The notes beneath the pieces were generated by a model that was given only the letters and a program-made list of their open reading frames with translations, made no database searches and was not told the origin of the DNA. From Methanotorris formicicus Mc-S-70 (GTDB lineage: Archaea > AGJL01 > Methanococci > Methanococcales > Methanococcaceae), in contig NZ_AGJL01000013.1 of NCBI RefSeq assembly GCF_000243455.1, positions 1 to 39,692 of the forward strand: a stretch of DNA of 39,692 bases, in the 5' to 3' direction. Shown one piece after another: positions 1 to 10,741 of this stretch; position 1 is the stretch's first letter, and the number at the start of each line of letters is the position of its first letter. Made by a program: the position numbers and the translations under genes.

Positions 1-1050
1 TATAGCCAATTCGGATGACTTAGTAGATTATTGTTTGGTTAGAACTTTAACTGAGATAAAGACGATTAAATCAATATCTGAAGAGATTTTAGGAATTCAT
101 CGAACAACCTAATCAAAAAACTTCAAGAACTTTCAGAAATCGGGACTTGCCTTCATACTCAGCTATTAAGCCTTCCCGACATTTTAGACAATCATAAATT
201 CAAATTCTCAATAATAATCGACTCAACCTTATTGAGGAGATTCAGCGAGAACGTTTATGGATGTTCTATTCGATACAATTATGTAGAAAATCATAAAAAG
301 CCATATCAAGAGCAAATAAACTGCTGTATCTATCACGAAAAAAAGGGATATATTCGATTTACACTACAATAAAACCGCTAAATAAAAAAGCCACAGATAT
401 ATTCCTCGAAATTATTGAATTAACTTCCGATATTATTAAGGGGACGGTCATTGGAGACGGATTTGTAACGATAAAGAAAGTTTTAAGGAGATGTAAAGAA
501 TTAAAAACCGATTACATTGGAAGAGTTAGGAAAAACCTTATAATTGAATTTTTCGGTAAGAAGGTTAAAATAGAAGAGTTGTTTGAGAAGGATTTTAGCG
601 AAGATAAGGTTAAATTAAGAACTATTAAAGGGATAAAGTTTAAATTGTCCGAAAAAGTAGTTAATATTCCTAATGTTGGAAAGGTTAAAATCGTTGGAGT
701 GTTAATGGAAGGACAGAAGAAGGTTAAGTATTTGGTCTCGACAAACTATAAAAAGAAGGCTGAGAATATTATAAACGAGTATATAAAAAGATGTAAAATA
801 GAGGAGTCAAACGAAAAACCTACGGTTTTTCGTAACTCGCCTGTTATCACAGGCGAAAGCATAGAAGGGATAAGTCGATTTTAGAAGTTGAAGGAACATA
901 CTTATCCTCAGAAAAGAGTAATATCGGATTCGTTAGGTTAATGGGAATGTTATTTAATTGCATCGAATACTTAAGCTACAAAAACGGAATATCATTTTAT
1001 GAAGTCGTTAAAAAGTGTACTAAAGAACTAATAAAGAATGGATTATCATA
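1..1050 (+). pseudogene. Decayed DDE transposase, 5' end outside the window
   Basis: Three reading frames have to be joined to read this transposase. The pieces run about 13-115, 110-368 and 360-884, with a last piece to about 1050. A catalytic-type Asp lies in IIDSTLLRRF near 218-247, a second in VIGDGFVTIKK near 450, and a probable third acidic residue in KIEES near 800. The order fits an RNase H-fold DDE transposase of the IS4 superfamily; I cannot fix the family. It differs from the element at 8257-9391. Its codons use CGA and TCG far more than the chromosomal genes nearby. A double-hairpin palindrome (810-857) interrupts it in frame. Its right edge abuts a truncated IS607 TnpA, so it probably inserted into that gene. 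It cannot encode a functional protein as written. Confidence 0.75.
810..857 (+). repeat. Double-hairpin palindromic element, copy C
   Basis: Hairpin 1 pairs ACGAAAAACC (811-820) with GGTTTTTCGT (824-833) around a 3-nt loop. After the spacer AAC, hairpin 2 pairs TCGCCTGT (837-844) with ACAGGCGA (849-856) around a 4-nt loop. The element lies in the transposase reading frame just after the KIEES motif and adds about 16-18 codons without a stop. The host frame resumes after it as SIEGISRF. It has the same two-hairpin plan and orientation relative to the coding strand as the copies at 12545-12593 and 27432-27473. Confidence 0.75.
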
Positions 1051-1052
1051 AT

Positions 1053-1255
1053 CACACTGTCAGTTAAAAGAATTTTTTAACCATTGTGGTGTTGAGATAG
1101 AAGTTGTCGATAAGAAAAATTTCAAAACCCCACACGAAGAATTAGTTGATGATTTAATAACCATAATTTCACATTTTGCTGGAAAACTATACGGTTTTAG
1201 AAGCCACAAAAGGAAAAAAATCATTAAACAAACGAAAAAACTATTTAGTGAATAA
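1053..1255 (+). pseudogene. tnpA: C-terminal remnant of IS607-type TnpA (serine recombinase)
   Basis: The open frame reads [20 protein letters not shown], then [22 protein letters not shown], and ends at the TAA at 1253-1255. The GVEIEVVD and [24 protein letters not shown] segments are characteristic of the C-terminus of IS607-family serine recombinases. The catalytic N-terminal half is missing because the decayed DDE element occupies its place. The stop lies 2 nt before the tnpB ATG, the tight tnpA-tnpB junction usual for this family. It is not expected to be active. Confidence 0.7.
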
Positions 1256-1257
1256 CT

Positions 1258-2580
1258 ATGCTAAAAACAATCAAACTATCTAAAACCATGGCATTGAAAA
1301 GCAAGCCATTAACAAGAACAAAAATAAAAATCATAGAAAATACTATCGAAGCTTATAAAGAAATTTTATCTATTGCCTTAGATTTCGGTTTAAAGAATAA
1401 AAGAAAAAGCCATAGAAAGATTAGAGAGGGAATATATGAAGAAATAAAAAATAAATATCCGAAGTTGCCAACCCACTATATCTATACTGCTTCTCAAGAT
1501 GCATCCACGAGAATAAAAAGCTTTATATCCATGAAAAAGAGAGGAAAAGCATATACGGAAACTCCAGAAGTTAGAAACGTCTCTTTATGGTTGGATGATA
1601 TTTTATTCAACTACAAAGATTTCAAAACCAATATAGAAAAACTATTTTCGATAGATAAAGAAGGAAAGAAAACATTGCATTTAAGATTATCTACACCGAA
1701 TGGTAGAATAGTTATTCCTCTAAAGCCACATAAACAGTTTTTTAAAGTGCTAAATGAAGGTTGGAAAATAAAAGCTGGTTTTAAACTGATATTGAATAAA
1801 GAGGATGGAACAATAACGATTTTAATCCCATTAGAGAAGGAAATAACAATTAATGATGATTATAAAGCTGTTTATGCATTGGATTTTAATTTGGACAATA
1901 TAACTTATGGTAATTTCGAAAATATAGAGATGATAAAAGCTGATTTAGGAAAATTAACCGAAAAATACTCTAATATAATGGCTAACATCCAAGAGAAATT
2001 CTCATTTAAAGGTATTCATAAACAAGAAAAACCGTTAAAGAGGAAAGGCTTTATCTTGCTTAAAAAATTCGGTAGGAGATTAAAAAATATCAGAGAGGAT
2101 AAGTTAAAAAAGTTAGCTAACAAAATAGCTAAAGAACTTAAAGAAAAAGATGCAGTTTTAATTATCGAGGATTTATCTTCTTATTTTAACCAAAATATTG
2201 CTAAAAAGTCATTTAAAAAGCTAAAACATAAACTGCATAACATCTCAGCTAAAAAATTTTTAAACTATCTTAAAAATAAGTGCTTAGAATTCGGAGTTAA
2301 AGTCGTTGAGGTAAATCCAGCTTACACTTCTATATTATGCCCTAACTGTGGAAATAGATTATCTCAACTATATAAATTAGCCGATGAGAGGGCTCTGCCT
2401 TTGAGGCTAATGTATTGCTTTGATTGTGAGTTTTATGCCGATAGGGATGCAGTAGCTGTATTTAATTTGATAAAAAGATTCATGGGGCTGTATCCGTTCA
2501 GCCCGAAGTCCAATGAGCCTATAGCAGAGGGAACGGTGTTCCCGATGAAGCTATGGGTTGAGGACAACCCATTCCCATAG
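1258..2580 (+). CDS. tnpB: TnpB, RNA-guided endonuclease of an IS607-type element
   Basis: This 440-residue ORF has the full TnpB plan. The RuvC aspartate is in VYALDFNLDN (about D209), the glutamate in IIEDLSSYF (about E304), and the last acidic motif in YADRDAVAVFNL (D395/D397). A zinc finger is formed by CPNC (C361, C364) and CFDC (C387, C390). TnpB proteins cut DNA using a guide (omegaRNA) copied from the 3' end of the element, which favours its retention. The remnant upstream gives the IS607 assignment. The 3' end of the gene is unusually GC-rich and folds into hairpins, as expected where an omegaRNA overlaps the ORF. No frameshift is seen, so the nuclease could be functional even though the recombinase is gone. 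It could therefore be a nuclease on a non-mobile remnant. Confidence 0.85.
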   Translation: MLKTIKLSKTMALKSKPLTRTKIKIIENTIEAYKEILSIALDFGLKNKRKSHRKIREGIYEEIKNKYPKLPTHYIYTASQDASTRIKSFISMKKRGKAYTETPEVRNVSLWLDDILFNYKDFKTNIEKLFSIDKEGKKTLHLRLSTPNGRIVIPLKPHKQFFKVLNEGWKIKAGFKLILNKEDGTITILIPLEKEITINDDYKAVYALDFNLDNITYGNFENIEMIKADLGKLTEKYSNIMANIQEKFSFKGIHKQEKPLKRKGFILLKKFGRRLKNIREDKLKKLANKIAKELKEKDAVLIIEDLSSYFNQNIAKKSFKKLKHKLHNISAKKFLNYLKNKCLEFGVKVVEVNPAYTSILCPNCGNRLSQLYKLADERALPLRLMYCFDCEFYADRDAVAVFNLIKRFMGLYPFSPKSNEPIAEGTVFPMKLWVEDNPFP

Positions 2581-2650
2581 CTGTCGGTTTGTATGATAAG
2601 TTATTAAATGCTATGATAAGCTATGGAAACGGGAAACGGATAACGTTAAT
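2484..2650 (+). ncRNA. Probable omegaRNA scaffold / right end of the tnpB element
   Basis: Three hairpins sit in 100 nt at the tnpB 3' end: GGGCTG/CAGCCC (2485-2504), GGGAAC/GTTCCC (2529-2543) and AGCTATGGG/CCCATAGCT (2549-2582). The last overlaps an alternative GGGTTG/CAACCC stem (2555-2570). Just downstream, TATGATAAG occurs twice within 30 nt. In TnpB systems the scaffold overlaps the tnpB 3' end and the guide is read from the flank beyond the right end. I cannot locate the exact element end, so the 3' boundary and the guide are estimates. Confidence 0.5.
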
Positions 2651-2660
2651 TACAAACTTA

Positions 2661-4334
<1,674 letters not shown>

Positions 4335-4342
4335 AATTTAAT

Positions 4343-5398
4343 TTAGAAGTATTTATCCAAATCTTTTATGCATGAAACTACCAATTCAACGGTTTTTTCT
4401 AAATCTCTCTTATCGATAACTTCAACTGGTGTGTGGATGTATCTTGCTGGGATGGAAATTACTCCAGTTGGAATACCATCTCTTGTTAAATGGATTGCCG
4501 TAGCGTCTGTTGTTCCACCTTCTCCAACTTCATATTGGACTGGAATTTCATATTTTTTGGAGATATCTCTTATCATATCCAATACCTTTGGATGAGTAAT
4601 CAATCCTCTCCCAGATGCATCAACTATCCCTACAACTGGACCTTTTCCTAACTCAACTGGTGCATCCTCCATTTTTATTCCTGGATGGTCTCCACAGATG
4701 GTAACATCCAAAGCAAAAGCAACATCCGGATTTATTCCGAATGCAGAAGTTCTTGCCCCTTTTAAACCAACTTCCTCCTGAACTGTTCCAACTGCATAAA
4801 CTTGGCAGTTCAAGTCCTCATCTTTAAGTTTTCTCATAACTTCCAATAAAACTGCACATCCTGCCCTATCATCAAACGCCTTGCATGTAAATCTGTTCTT
4901 TCCAAGTTCACTGAATTCTGATTTGAATGTAACCCATGTTCCTATCTCAACACCCATTTCAATTGCCTCTTCCCTACTCTCTGCCCCAATATCAATAAAC
5001 ATATCCTCATATTTTATGAGTTTGTTTTTCTCACTTTCTTTCATTTTGTGAGGTGGTTTTGAACCTAAAACCCCAATAATATCTCCCTTATTCCCATGAA
5101 CAATAACCTTTTGGTTTAGAATCATTTGGTCATTTATTCCCCCAATTTTTGTGAACTTCAAGAATCCTTTTTCATCGATATATTTAACCATTAATCCAAT
5201 CTCATCCATGTGTGCAGCAATCATTATCTTTGGACCTTTGTCCCCCTTTCTCGCAATTAAATTTCCAAATTTATCTGTATAGATTTCATCAACCATTGGT
5301 TCAAGTTCTTTTTTCATTAATTCCCTAACTCTGTCTTCTCTTCCAGAGATTCCTTTTTCTTCTGCAAGTTTTTTTAAGTATTCAACTGCACTCATCAT
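4343..5398 (-). CDS. M42-family metallo-aminopeptidase (often annotated endoglucanase)
   Basis: This 351-residue protein has the metal ligands of M42 peptidases: IAAHMDEIG (His and Asp), [10 protein letters not shown] (bridging Asp), [11 protein letters not shown] (the catalytic and binding Glu pair), [12 protein letters not shown] and a final IHTPVE histidine. Family members form large TET-type cytoplasmic complexes that trim peptides released by the proteasome. Older annotations call them endoglucanases, which the motifs do not support. The start is set by GGTGGTGAT just before the ATG. It is the last gene before the convergent dys. Confidence 0.9.
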   Translation of the reverse strand: MMSAVEYLKKLAEEKGISGREDRVRELMKKELEPMVDEIYTDKFGNLIARKGDKGPKIMIAAHMDEIGLMVKYIDEKGFLKFTKIGGINDQMILNQKVIVHGNKGDIIGVLGSKPPHKMKESEKNKLIKYEDMFIDIGAESREEAIEMGVEIGTWVTFKSEFSELGKNRFTCKAFDDRAGCAVLLEVMRKLKDEDLNCQVYAVGTVQEEVGLKGARTSAFGINPDVAFALDVTICGDHPGIKMEDAPVELGKGPVVGIVDASGRGLITHPKVLDMIRDISKKYEIPVQYEVGEGGTTDATAIHLTRDGIPTGVISIPARYIHTPVEVIDKRDLEKTVELVVSCIKDLDKYF

Positions 5399-5440
5399 AT
5401 CACCACCTATAGTTTTAATTCTAATTTATCCAAATTAAAT

Positions 5441-6238
5441 TTAAACTTTGCTAATTTTTGAATACAATAGATTACTCAAATTACCAATATCCCTTGGACT
5501 CAATTTAAAAACCCTCTCATCCACATTGAAATCAATATTTTCTAAGATTTTTTTTATCTTTTCTCTTTCAATGCCCAACTCATGGCATGAATCTATCAAC
5601 GCTTTCTTAACTGTCTTATTCTTATGCTGGAACAAAGCCCTCAAAACATTCTCAAAAAACTCCTCATTCTCAACTTTAAATAAAGGTTCTCTCTTAACTA
5701 TTTTCACTATTGCGGAATTTACTTTTGGTCTTGGAGAAAAAGCAGAAGGCGGAACTTTGCATATAAATTCAACATCCGCCTTGTATTGAACTGCAACACT
5801 CAACCTACTATAATCTTTTGTTCCTTCCTTTGCCACCATTCTTTTAGCAAACTCATACTGATACATCAAAACTGCAATATCAAAATTAGTTTTTAGCAAT
5901 TTAAATGTTATGGGGGAGGATATCTGATATGGAAGATTGGCAACAACTTTATTAAAACCTAAGTTATTTAAATCAATCTTTAATGCATCCTCCCATATAA
6001 TTTCAACGTTATCATATTTCTCCTTTATTTTTTCTGCATATGGCTTTAGCCCCTCATCTATCTCAATAACATATACTTTTTTGGCATTTTTAGCAAGTTC
6101 TTCAGTTAAAATACCCTTCCCTAAACCTATCTCCAAAACTATATCTTCTTTATTTATCTCTGCCTCTTCAACTGCTTTTTTAACAAAATTTTTGTCTATT
6201 AAGAAGCACTGTCCTAATTTCTTTTTAGGTTTGAACAT
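5441..6238 (-). CDS. rsmA: 16S rRNA dimethyladenosine transferase
   Basis: The product dimethylates the two adjacent adenosines in the 3' terminal hairpin of 16S rRNA during small-subunit maturation. It opens with [14 protein letters not shown], then [15 protein letters not shown] (SAM motif I), VIEIDEG, and [12 protein letters not shown], the NLPY catalytic motif; the C-terminal helical domain ends at [12 protein letters not shown] place the start at the ATG at 6238, not the one at 6265. The later ATG gives the canonical [11 protein letters not shown]-terminus, follows AAGTGAAAC and avoids overlapping the upstream gene, which ends at 6249. It is third in an operon with the MATE remnant and trmG10. 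Confidence 0.93.
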   Translation of the reverse strand: MFKPKKKLGQCFLIDKNFVKKAVEEAEINKEDIVLEIGLGKGILTEELAKNAKKVYVIEIDEGLKPYAEKIKEKYDNVEIIWEDALKIDLNNLGFNKVVANLPYQISSPITFKLLKTNFDIAVLMYQYEFAKRMVAKEGTKDYSRLSVAVQYKADVEFICKVPPSAFSPRPKVNSAIVKIVKREPLFKVENEEFFENVLRALFQHKNKTVKKALIDSCHELGIEREKIKKILENIDFNVDERVFKLSPRDIGNLSNLLYSKISKV

Positions 6239-6248
6239 TGTTTCACTT

Positions 6249-7301
6249 TTATTTTTTATAAACATGGATGTATCTTGTTAATTGGTTGTGAACATAGACA
6301 TCGTAAAGTTCCTTCAAATCCATATCAATATCTATCTTCCTTGGTGCTGCAAAAACCAAATAACCGTCATCTTTAAGTACGTCTTTGAATTCCTTTAAGT
6401 AATTTTCAACATCTCCCTTTCTTGATGTTGAGATGCCATAAGGAGGGTCAGTTACTATTGCATCAACCTCATCTACGTTTAATTTATCTAAAAATTTTTT
6501 TACATCCTTTGCATTCCATCTTTCTATTGCTATTATTTTATTTTCTAAGTTATAAGATTCAAGGTTTATTTTTGTTCCTGACGTCATTCTCCAATCTATA
6601 TCACTCCCTATCAATCTACAACCCATCAATCCTGCTTCAATCAAAAACCCACCAGTCCCACAAAATGGATCTAAAACAACATCTCCTTCTTTAACCCTTG
6701 CCAAATTCACCATAGCCCTTGCAAGCTTTGGTAGCATACAACCAGGGTGGAAGTATTTTCTCAAATGAGGTCTATTTTTTTGGAAGTATTCTTTATCTCT
6801 CATCTCTAATACATTGGATACAAAAAAGGCATCCTCCAAAATAACAACTCTAACTAATATATCTGGATTTTTTAGATTTACCTTTGCATTGGTTTTTGAT
6901 TTTATAATAGCTCCAATTTCTCTCTCAATCCTTAATGAATCTATAGATTTGGTAAATTTATCTTTGTGGAGTTTTAAAACTCTAACGGCGTAAGATTTGC
7001 TCTCATCAATGTCAGGATAGCCCTTATTTTTTATAAACTCTTTAAATGAGTTTATAAAGTCATTTGTAATTTTATCTACCAAATTTATATCTCTCTCCTC
7101 TAAATTGTATCTGAATATTATCCTATGCCCTTCATCTATATATCCACTTCTTTTAACTATTTCTTTAGCTTTGCTATTTTCAGTTACAACGTATCTTTTT
7201 AATCTTTCAACACTACCGTTGTAATTAAAAATTTCCAATAATGCCATAAGCTCTCCATAAGGGATTTCTTCATGCTCTCCATTTAGAACATATCCAATCA
7301 T
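6249..7301 (-). CDS. trmG10: tRNA (guanine-N2)-dimethyltransferase, Trm-G10 type
   Basis: This 350-residue protein has an N-terminal THUMP-like region of about 150 residues, beginning [18 protein letters not shown], followed by a Rossmann methyltransferase domain. The SAM motif is [20 protein letters not shown], and the catalytic motif [10 protein letters not shown] is the DPPY signature of amino-group N-methyltransferases. The architecture matches archaeal enzymes that methylate G10 of tRNA. The start has GAGGGAT upstream. The ORF follows the MATE remnant by 2 nt and precedes rsmA closely, so the three genes are probably co-transcribed. A related THUMP methyltransferase acting on another tRNA guanine cannot be ruled out. 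Confidence 0.85.
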   Translation of the reverse strand: MIGYVLNGEHEEIPYGELMALLEIFNYNGSVERLKRYVVTENSKAKEIVKRSGYIDEGHRIIFRYNLEERDINLVDKITNDFINSFKEFIKNKGYPDIDESKSYAVRVLKLHKDKFTKSIDSLRIEREIGAIIKSKTNAKVNLKNPDILVRVVILEDAFFVSNVLEMRDKEYFQKNRPHLRKYFHPGCMLPKLARAMVNLARVKEGDVVLDPFCGTGGFLIEAGLMGCRLIGSDIDWRMTSGTKINLESYNLENKIIAIERWNAKDVKKFLDKLNVDEVDAIVTDPPYGISTSRKGDVENYLKEFKDVLKDDGYLVFAAPRKIDIDMDLKELYDVYVHNQLTRYIHVYKK

Positions 7302-7303
7302 AA

Positions 7304-8272
7304 TTATCCCTCTTTATATTTGATTAATGCCTTTATAGCTAAAATTCCAAACAAAAATGCAAATATCCCAGCTGTAAATTCACCTGTTACTAAACCACTA
7401 TAAATTCCAAACATCTTTAACCCCAAAATTACTGCAAACAGATAAGCATAGGATATATGGCATATTAAAGACCTAAATATAGCAATTATTAAAGATTTTT
7501 CTCCTTTTCCAATCCCTTGAAACATTGCAGATGTTGTTAAAATGAATGGTGTAAATAACAAATATAATGGAACTATTCTTAAAGCTTTAACAAGCTCTTT
7601 ATGAATACCCATAGAAACCTCAGTATAGGTAAAGAGATAAGCTAAGATTGGGGATAAGAGCATTATTAAAGCAACTATAATAATTTCCATTAAAACCCCA
7701 ATTTTTATTGTGTAAAAATAAGCTGTTTTTAATTTTTCAAAACTCTTTGCTCCATAAGTGGCTCCTATAACTGATGTAGTCCCACTCGCCAAACCTAACA
7801 TTGGAATAAAACCAAACTCTGTTATCCTTAAAGCTCCAGTATAGACAGCTAAACCTCTACTATCTCCAACCATCATAATTATTGAAGTCATTATAAAAAA
7901 TGATACTGCAACAGTAATCTCTATAAATGTTGAAGGAATGCCAACTCTAATTAAATCACCAATAATCTTTAAATTTGGCTTAAATTTTGATAATTTAACA
8001 GTAACATAACATGCTTTTTTTATAAACAAATTATAAGCCAAAATTAATAAAGAGACAGTTATAGCTATCAAAGTAGCATAACTTGCCCCACTTATCCCAA
8101 AGTTTAATAAGTATATGAATATTGGGTCCAAGATGATGTTTGTTAAAGTTCCTACAACACTTGCTATCATAACAATTTTTGTATTGCCCTCCCCCCTAAA
8201 TATTCCATACAATGCATCGCAGATTGTAAATATAACAACTCCCAAAACTAATATTAGGACTTTCGCAAGCAT
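7304..8272 (-). pseudogene. MATE-family efflux transporter, N-terminus removed by an insertion sequence
   Basis: The remaining 322 residues match the later helices of MATE multidrug/cation antiporters, including [26 protein letters not shown] and a long series of hydrophobic helices. MATE proteins usually have about 450 residues and 12 helices, so about the first 120 residues are missing. The first five codons (MLAKV) come from the terminal inverted repeat of the element at 8257-9391. The DNA on the far side of the element does not continue the MATE frame, so sequence was lost as well as interrupted. A truncated protein could still be made, but transport is unlikely. Confidence 0.8.
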
Positions 8273-9391
8273 ATTCGAATATAATGATATAGCATTTATG
8301 ATAAGATATTTCTACCACAACATTTTACTATTTTTCGAATAAAAATTGTTTATGGTGAGAATATTCTCAAAAAAGCGAATGCAATTGTTTATATACTCTT
8401 TCTTCTATTGTCAGAGTTTAATTCGTGTATAGAACTATCTAAAACATTACGCATTTTCGGAATAAACGTATCTCACGATACCATAAATCGAATTCTTTGG
8501 AATGAGGGTCTTAACCCACAAGAGAATCTATTTAACTTCATGAAAAACTTTATAACTCCCGAATATAACATTTTCGTTATAGATGATTTTGTTATAGATA
8601 AGTTTTATTCGAAATCAACAGAATTTACTTATTATTGTTGGAGTAATCTACATAAACGAGTAGTTATGGGCATGCATGTTGTTGATTGTATTGCTACGAA
8701 TGGAAAGAACATCATTCCAATCGATTTAGAGTTTATGATAGACCAAGGGATGGAAAGACGAAGAATGATTTATGTAGGGAAATAATACTCTCTTTAGTTG
8801 AAAGGGGATTTAATATTCGATATATCTGCTTCGATAGTTGGTATTCGAGCAAAGAAAACTTAAAACTTATCGATAAGTTAGGTTTATTTTACCTCTGCAG
8901 AATTAAAAGGAACAGGAAGATAAACCTCTCCAAAAACGGTGAGTGGATTTCGATTAAAGAACTTGGAGAAATTCCTGAAAGTGGATTAATCGTTTATCTA
9001 AGGAAAGTAGGATATGTCAAACTCTTCTGCCTTTCCAAAAAACGGAAAGGCAGTATATTATATAACGAATAACCTATTTATGAGTTTCGGAGAATTTCAA
9101 GAGGTCAAAAAACGCCTCTTGGAGAATCGAAGAGTTCCACAGAGGAGTTAAACAGTGCTGCAATATTGGAAAATTTCTTCGTTAGAAAAAAGATTTCCAG
9201 TATTAGGACATATTTCGTTAGCTATGAGGGCTTTCTTTATTTTAGAGAAAAATTAGAATCGATAAAAAGATTACTTGGTATGAGTTTAGAAGAGAACTAA
9301 ATCGAATAGCCGTTGGGAATGCCATAATCTCTTTATGTAAAGAAACTGGTTTATTGTTAATCTAAGTATTTAAATGTATTTGCGAAAGTCC
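8257..9391 (+). mobile_element. Insertion sequence with 12-bp perfect terminal repeats, complete but with a broken transposase
   Basis: Both ends carry GGACTTTCGCAA (left, 8257-8268) and its complement (right, 9380-9391); the repeat continues imperfectly for about 25 bp. The element is 1135 bp. Possible target duplications are ATT if the terminal A/T is counted as part of the repeat, or TATTA/TATTC; neither is convincing. The last 80 bases of the window (39612-39692) repeat the right end of the element in inverse orientation. It cut the MATE gene. Its sequence is richer in CG-containing codons than neighbouring genes. Confidence 0.85.
8400..9366 (+). pseudogene. DDE transposase with several frameshifts
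   Basis: The product has to be read across at least four frames. One piece carries NVSHDTINRILWNEG and IFVIDDFVIDKFYSK (first Asp), up to about 8750. The next has YICFDSWYSSKENLKL (second Asp) up to about 9070. Then SWRIEEFHRGVKQCC (9119 onward) carries the likely third acidic residue, and the end reads NAIISLCKETGLLLI to a stop near 9366. The order Asp, Asp, Glu with FHR..K fits the IS4/IS701 superfamily. The frameshifts near 8740, 9050, 9110 and 9280 make this copy inactive unless some are sequencing errors. The window-end copy may be a better one. Confidence 0.8.
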
Positions 9392-9446
9392 TATTCCCAA
9401 TAAAAATTAAGACACTAATTTAATTTTAATGCACACCCATAATAGA

Positions 9447-9456
9447 TTTATATAAA
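9447..9456 (+). promoter_or_regulatory. Likely TATA box of the FAD oxidoreductase gene
   Basis: TTTATATAAA is a strong archaeal TATA match about 75 nt before the chosen start at 9530. Transcription would begin near 9476-9480 and leave a leader of roughly 50 nt with the GAGGGA ribosome binding site at 9519-9524. Confidence 0.5.
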
Positions 9457-9529
9457 GCAGTGGCTAAATGTAAGTTTATATTTTGAAATTTGACAATGAT
9501 ATCAGTATTATAACTTTATGAGGGATAAT

Positions 9530-10741
9530 ATGAGAATTGGTATTGTTGGTGGTGGTTTAGGCGGGCTTTTAACAACTGCCTTATTATCAAAGAATCATGA
9601 TGTTGTTGTTTTTGAGAAATTGCCCTTTGTTGGAGGTAGATTTACAAATATAAATTATAAAGGGTTCCAATTAACAACCGGGGCTTTACACATGATTCCA
9701 CATGGAAATGATGGGTATTTAGCGAAGTTGTTGAGAGAATGTGGATGTAATGTTAAAATAATAAATTCAAATCCAGACGGACTTTTCAGGGTGAATGGCA
9801 AAGATTATGCATACAAAGACCTATTCAACCTTGTAGGTTTAAAGGATAAATTAAAAGCATTAAAAATGGCGGCAAATTTAAAAATGGGTAATGTTGATAA
9901 AAGCATATCTTTTGGAGAGTTTTTGGAAAGTGTAGAGTTAGCGTTAAAGGTTGGAAATGCATTTACTGGTTGGGCGTTGAGTTTAACTGCCTACGAAACA
10001 CCGATGGAAGAGATTATTGAGATGGCAAAAAACTACCACAAATTTGGAGGGCCAGGAGTTCCAATTGGAGGTTGTAAGGGAGTTATTGATGAACTCGTTA
10101 GGGTTATAAAAAACAACAATGGTGTTATAAAAGTTGAGTGTGAAGTGAAAGGCATTGAAATTGAAGATGATAAAGCCTACATTATTGGGGAAGAATTTAA
10201 TGAGGAGTTTGATGTTGTTGTTAGCAATCTATCCCCAAAACTAACAGAAAAAATCTCAAATGTAAAGATAATAAAAGGAAAAGAGCCAAAACCATCAAAA
10301 GGAATAAAGATATGCGTTGCTACAAAAGAAGGATTAATAAAGCATAATGGAGTTCTTTTCACTCCTGAATGTGAGAGGATTAATGGCTTAAACCAAGTAA
10401 CCAATGTAGATATATCTCTCGCTCCTGAGGGTTATCATTTAGTCATGACACACCAAACACAATTAACAAACAACGTAAAAAAGGAGATTGATTTGGGTTT
10501 GGAGGATATTGAGAATTTATTTAACGGCAAAGATTATGAGATATTGCATATCCAATCTTATAGGGATGAATGGCCAGTAAATCATGCATCAAATGGAACA
10601 GATTTGGATAATGTTATAAATGATAGATTGTATTTGGTAGGGGATGGAGTTAAAGGAAAAGGGGGAATTGAGGTTGAAGGAATTGCCATGGGAGTTATGA
10701 AGGTTGTTGAACACATCAATTTGCTGAATAAAACCAATTAA
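9530..10741 (+). CDS. FAD-dependent oxidoreductase of the phytoene desaturase / amine oxidase type
   Basis: The N-terminus MRIGIVGGGLGGLLTTALLS is a dinucleotide-binding Rossmann motif with GxGxxG spacing, followed by VVVFEKLPFVGGRF, the conserved second stretch of phytoene desaturase-like flavoproteins. The C-terminal LYLVGDGVKGKGGIEVEGIAMG is the FAD-contacting region. The substrate is unknown; in methanogens relatives may act on polyprenoid or other lipid double bonds. I chose the ATG at 9530 over 9518 because the earlier ATG overlaps the GAGGGA ribosome binding site and the Rossmann motif starts right after MRIG. It ends 2-4 nt from the convergent hydantoinase remnant. Confidence 0.75.
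   Translation: MRIGIVGGGLGGLLTTALLSKNHDVVVFEKLPFVGGRFTNINYKGFQLTTGALHMIPHGNDGYLAKLLRECGCNVKIINSNPDGLFRVNGKDYAYKDLFNLVGLKDKLKALKMAANLKMGNVDKSISFGEFLESVELALKVGNAFTGWALSLTAYETPMEEIIEMAKNYHKFGGPGVPIGGCKGVIDELVRVIKNNNGVIKVECEVKGIEIEDDKAYIIGEEFNEEFDVVVSNLSPKLTEKISNVKIIKGKEPKPSKGIKICVATKEGLIKHNGVLFTPECERINGLNQVTNVDISLAPEGYHLVMTHQTQLTNNVKKEIDLGLEDIENLFNGKDYEILHIQSYRDEWPVNHASNGTDLDNVINDRLYLVGDGVKGKGGIEVEGIAMGVMKVVEHINLLNKTN

Noticed and set aside
4343-5398. Endoglucanase (cellulase)
   Set aside because: The metal-ligand pattern is that of an M42 aminopeptidase; the cellulase label is a historical annotation.
9020-9125. Two hairpins in the transposase pseudogene, CTGCCTTTCC/GGAAAGGCAG and CAAGAGG/CCTCTTG, as a further double-hairpin element
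   Set aside because: They are over 40 nt apart, have longer loops, and the second overlaps the conserved SWRIEEFHR motif, so it is native transposase sequence.
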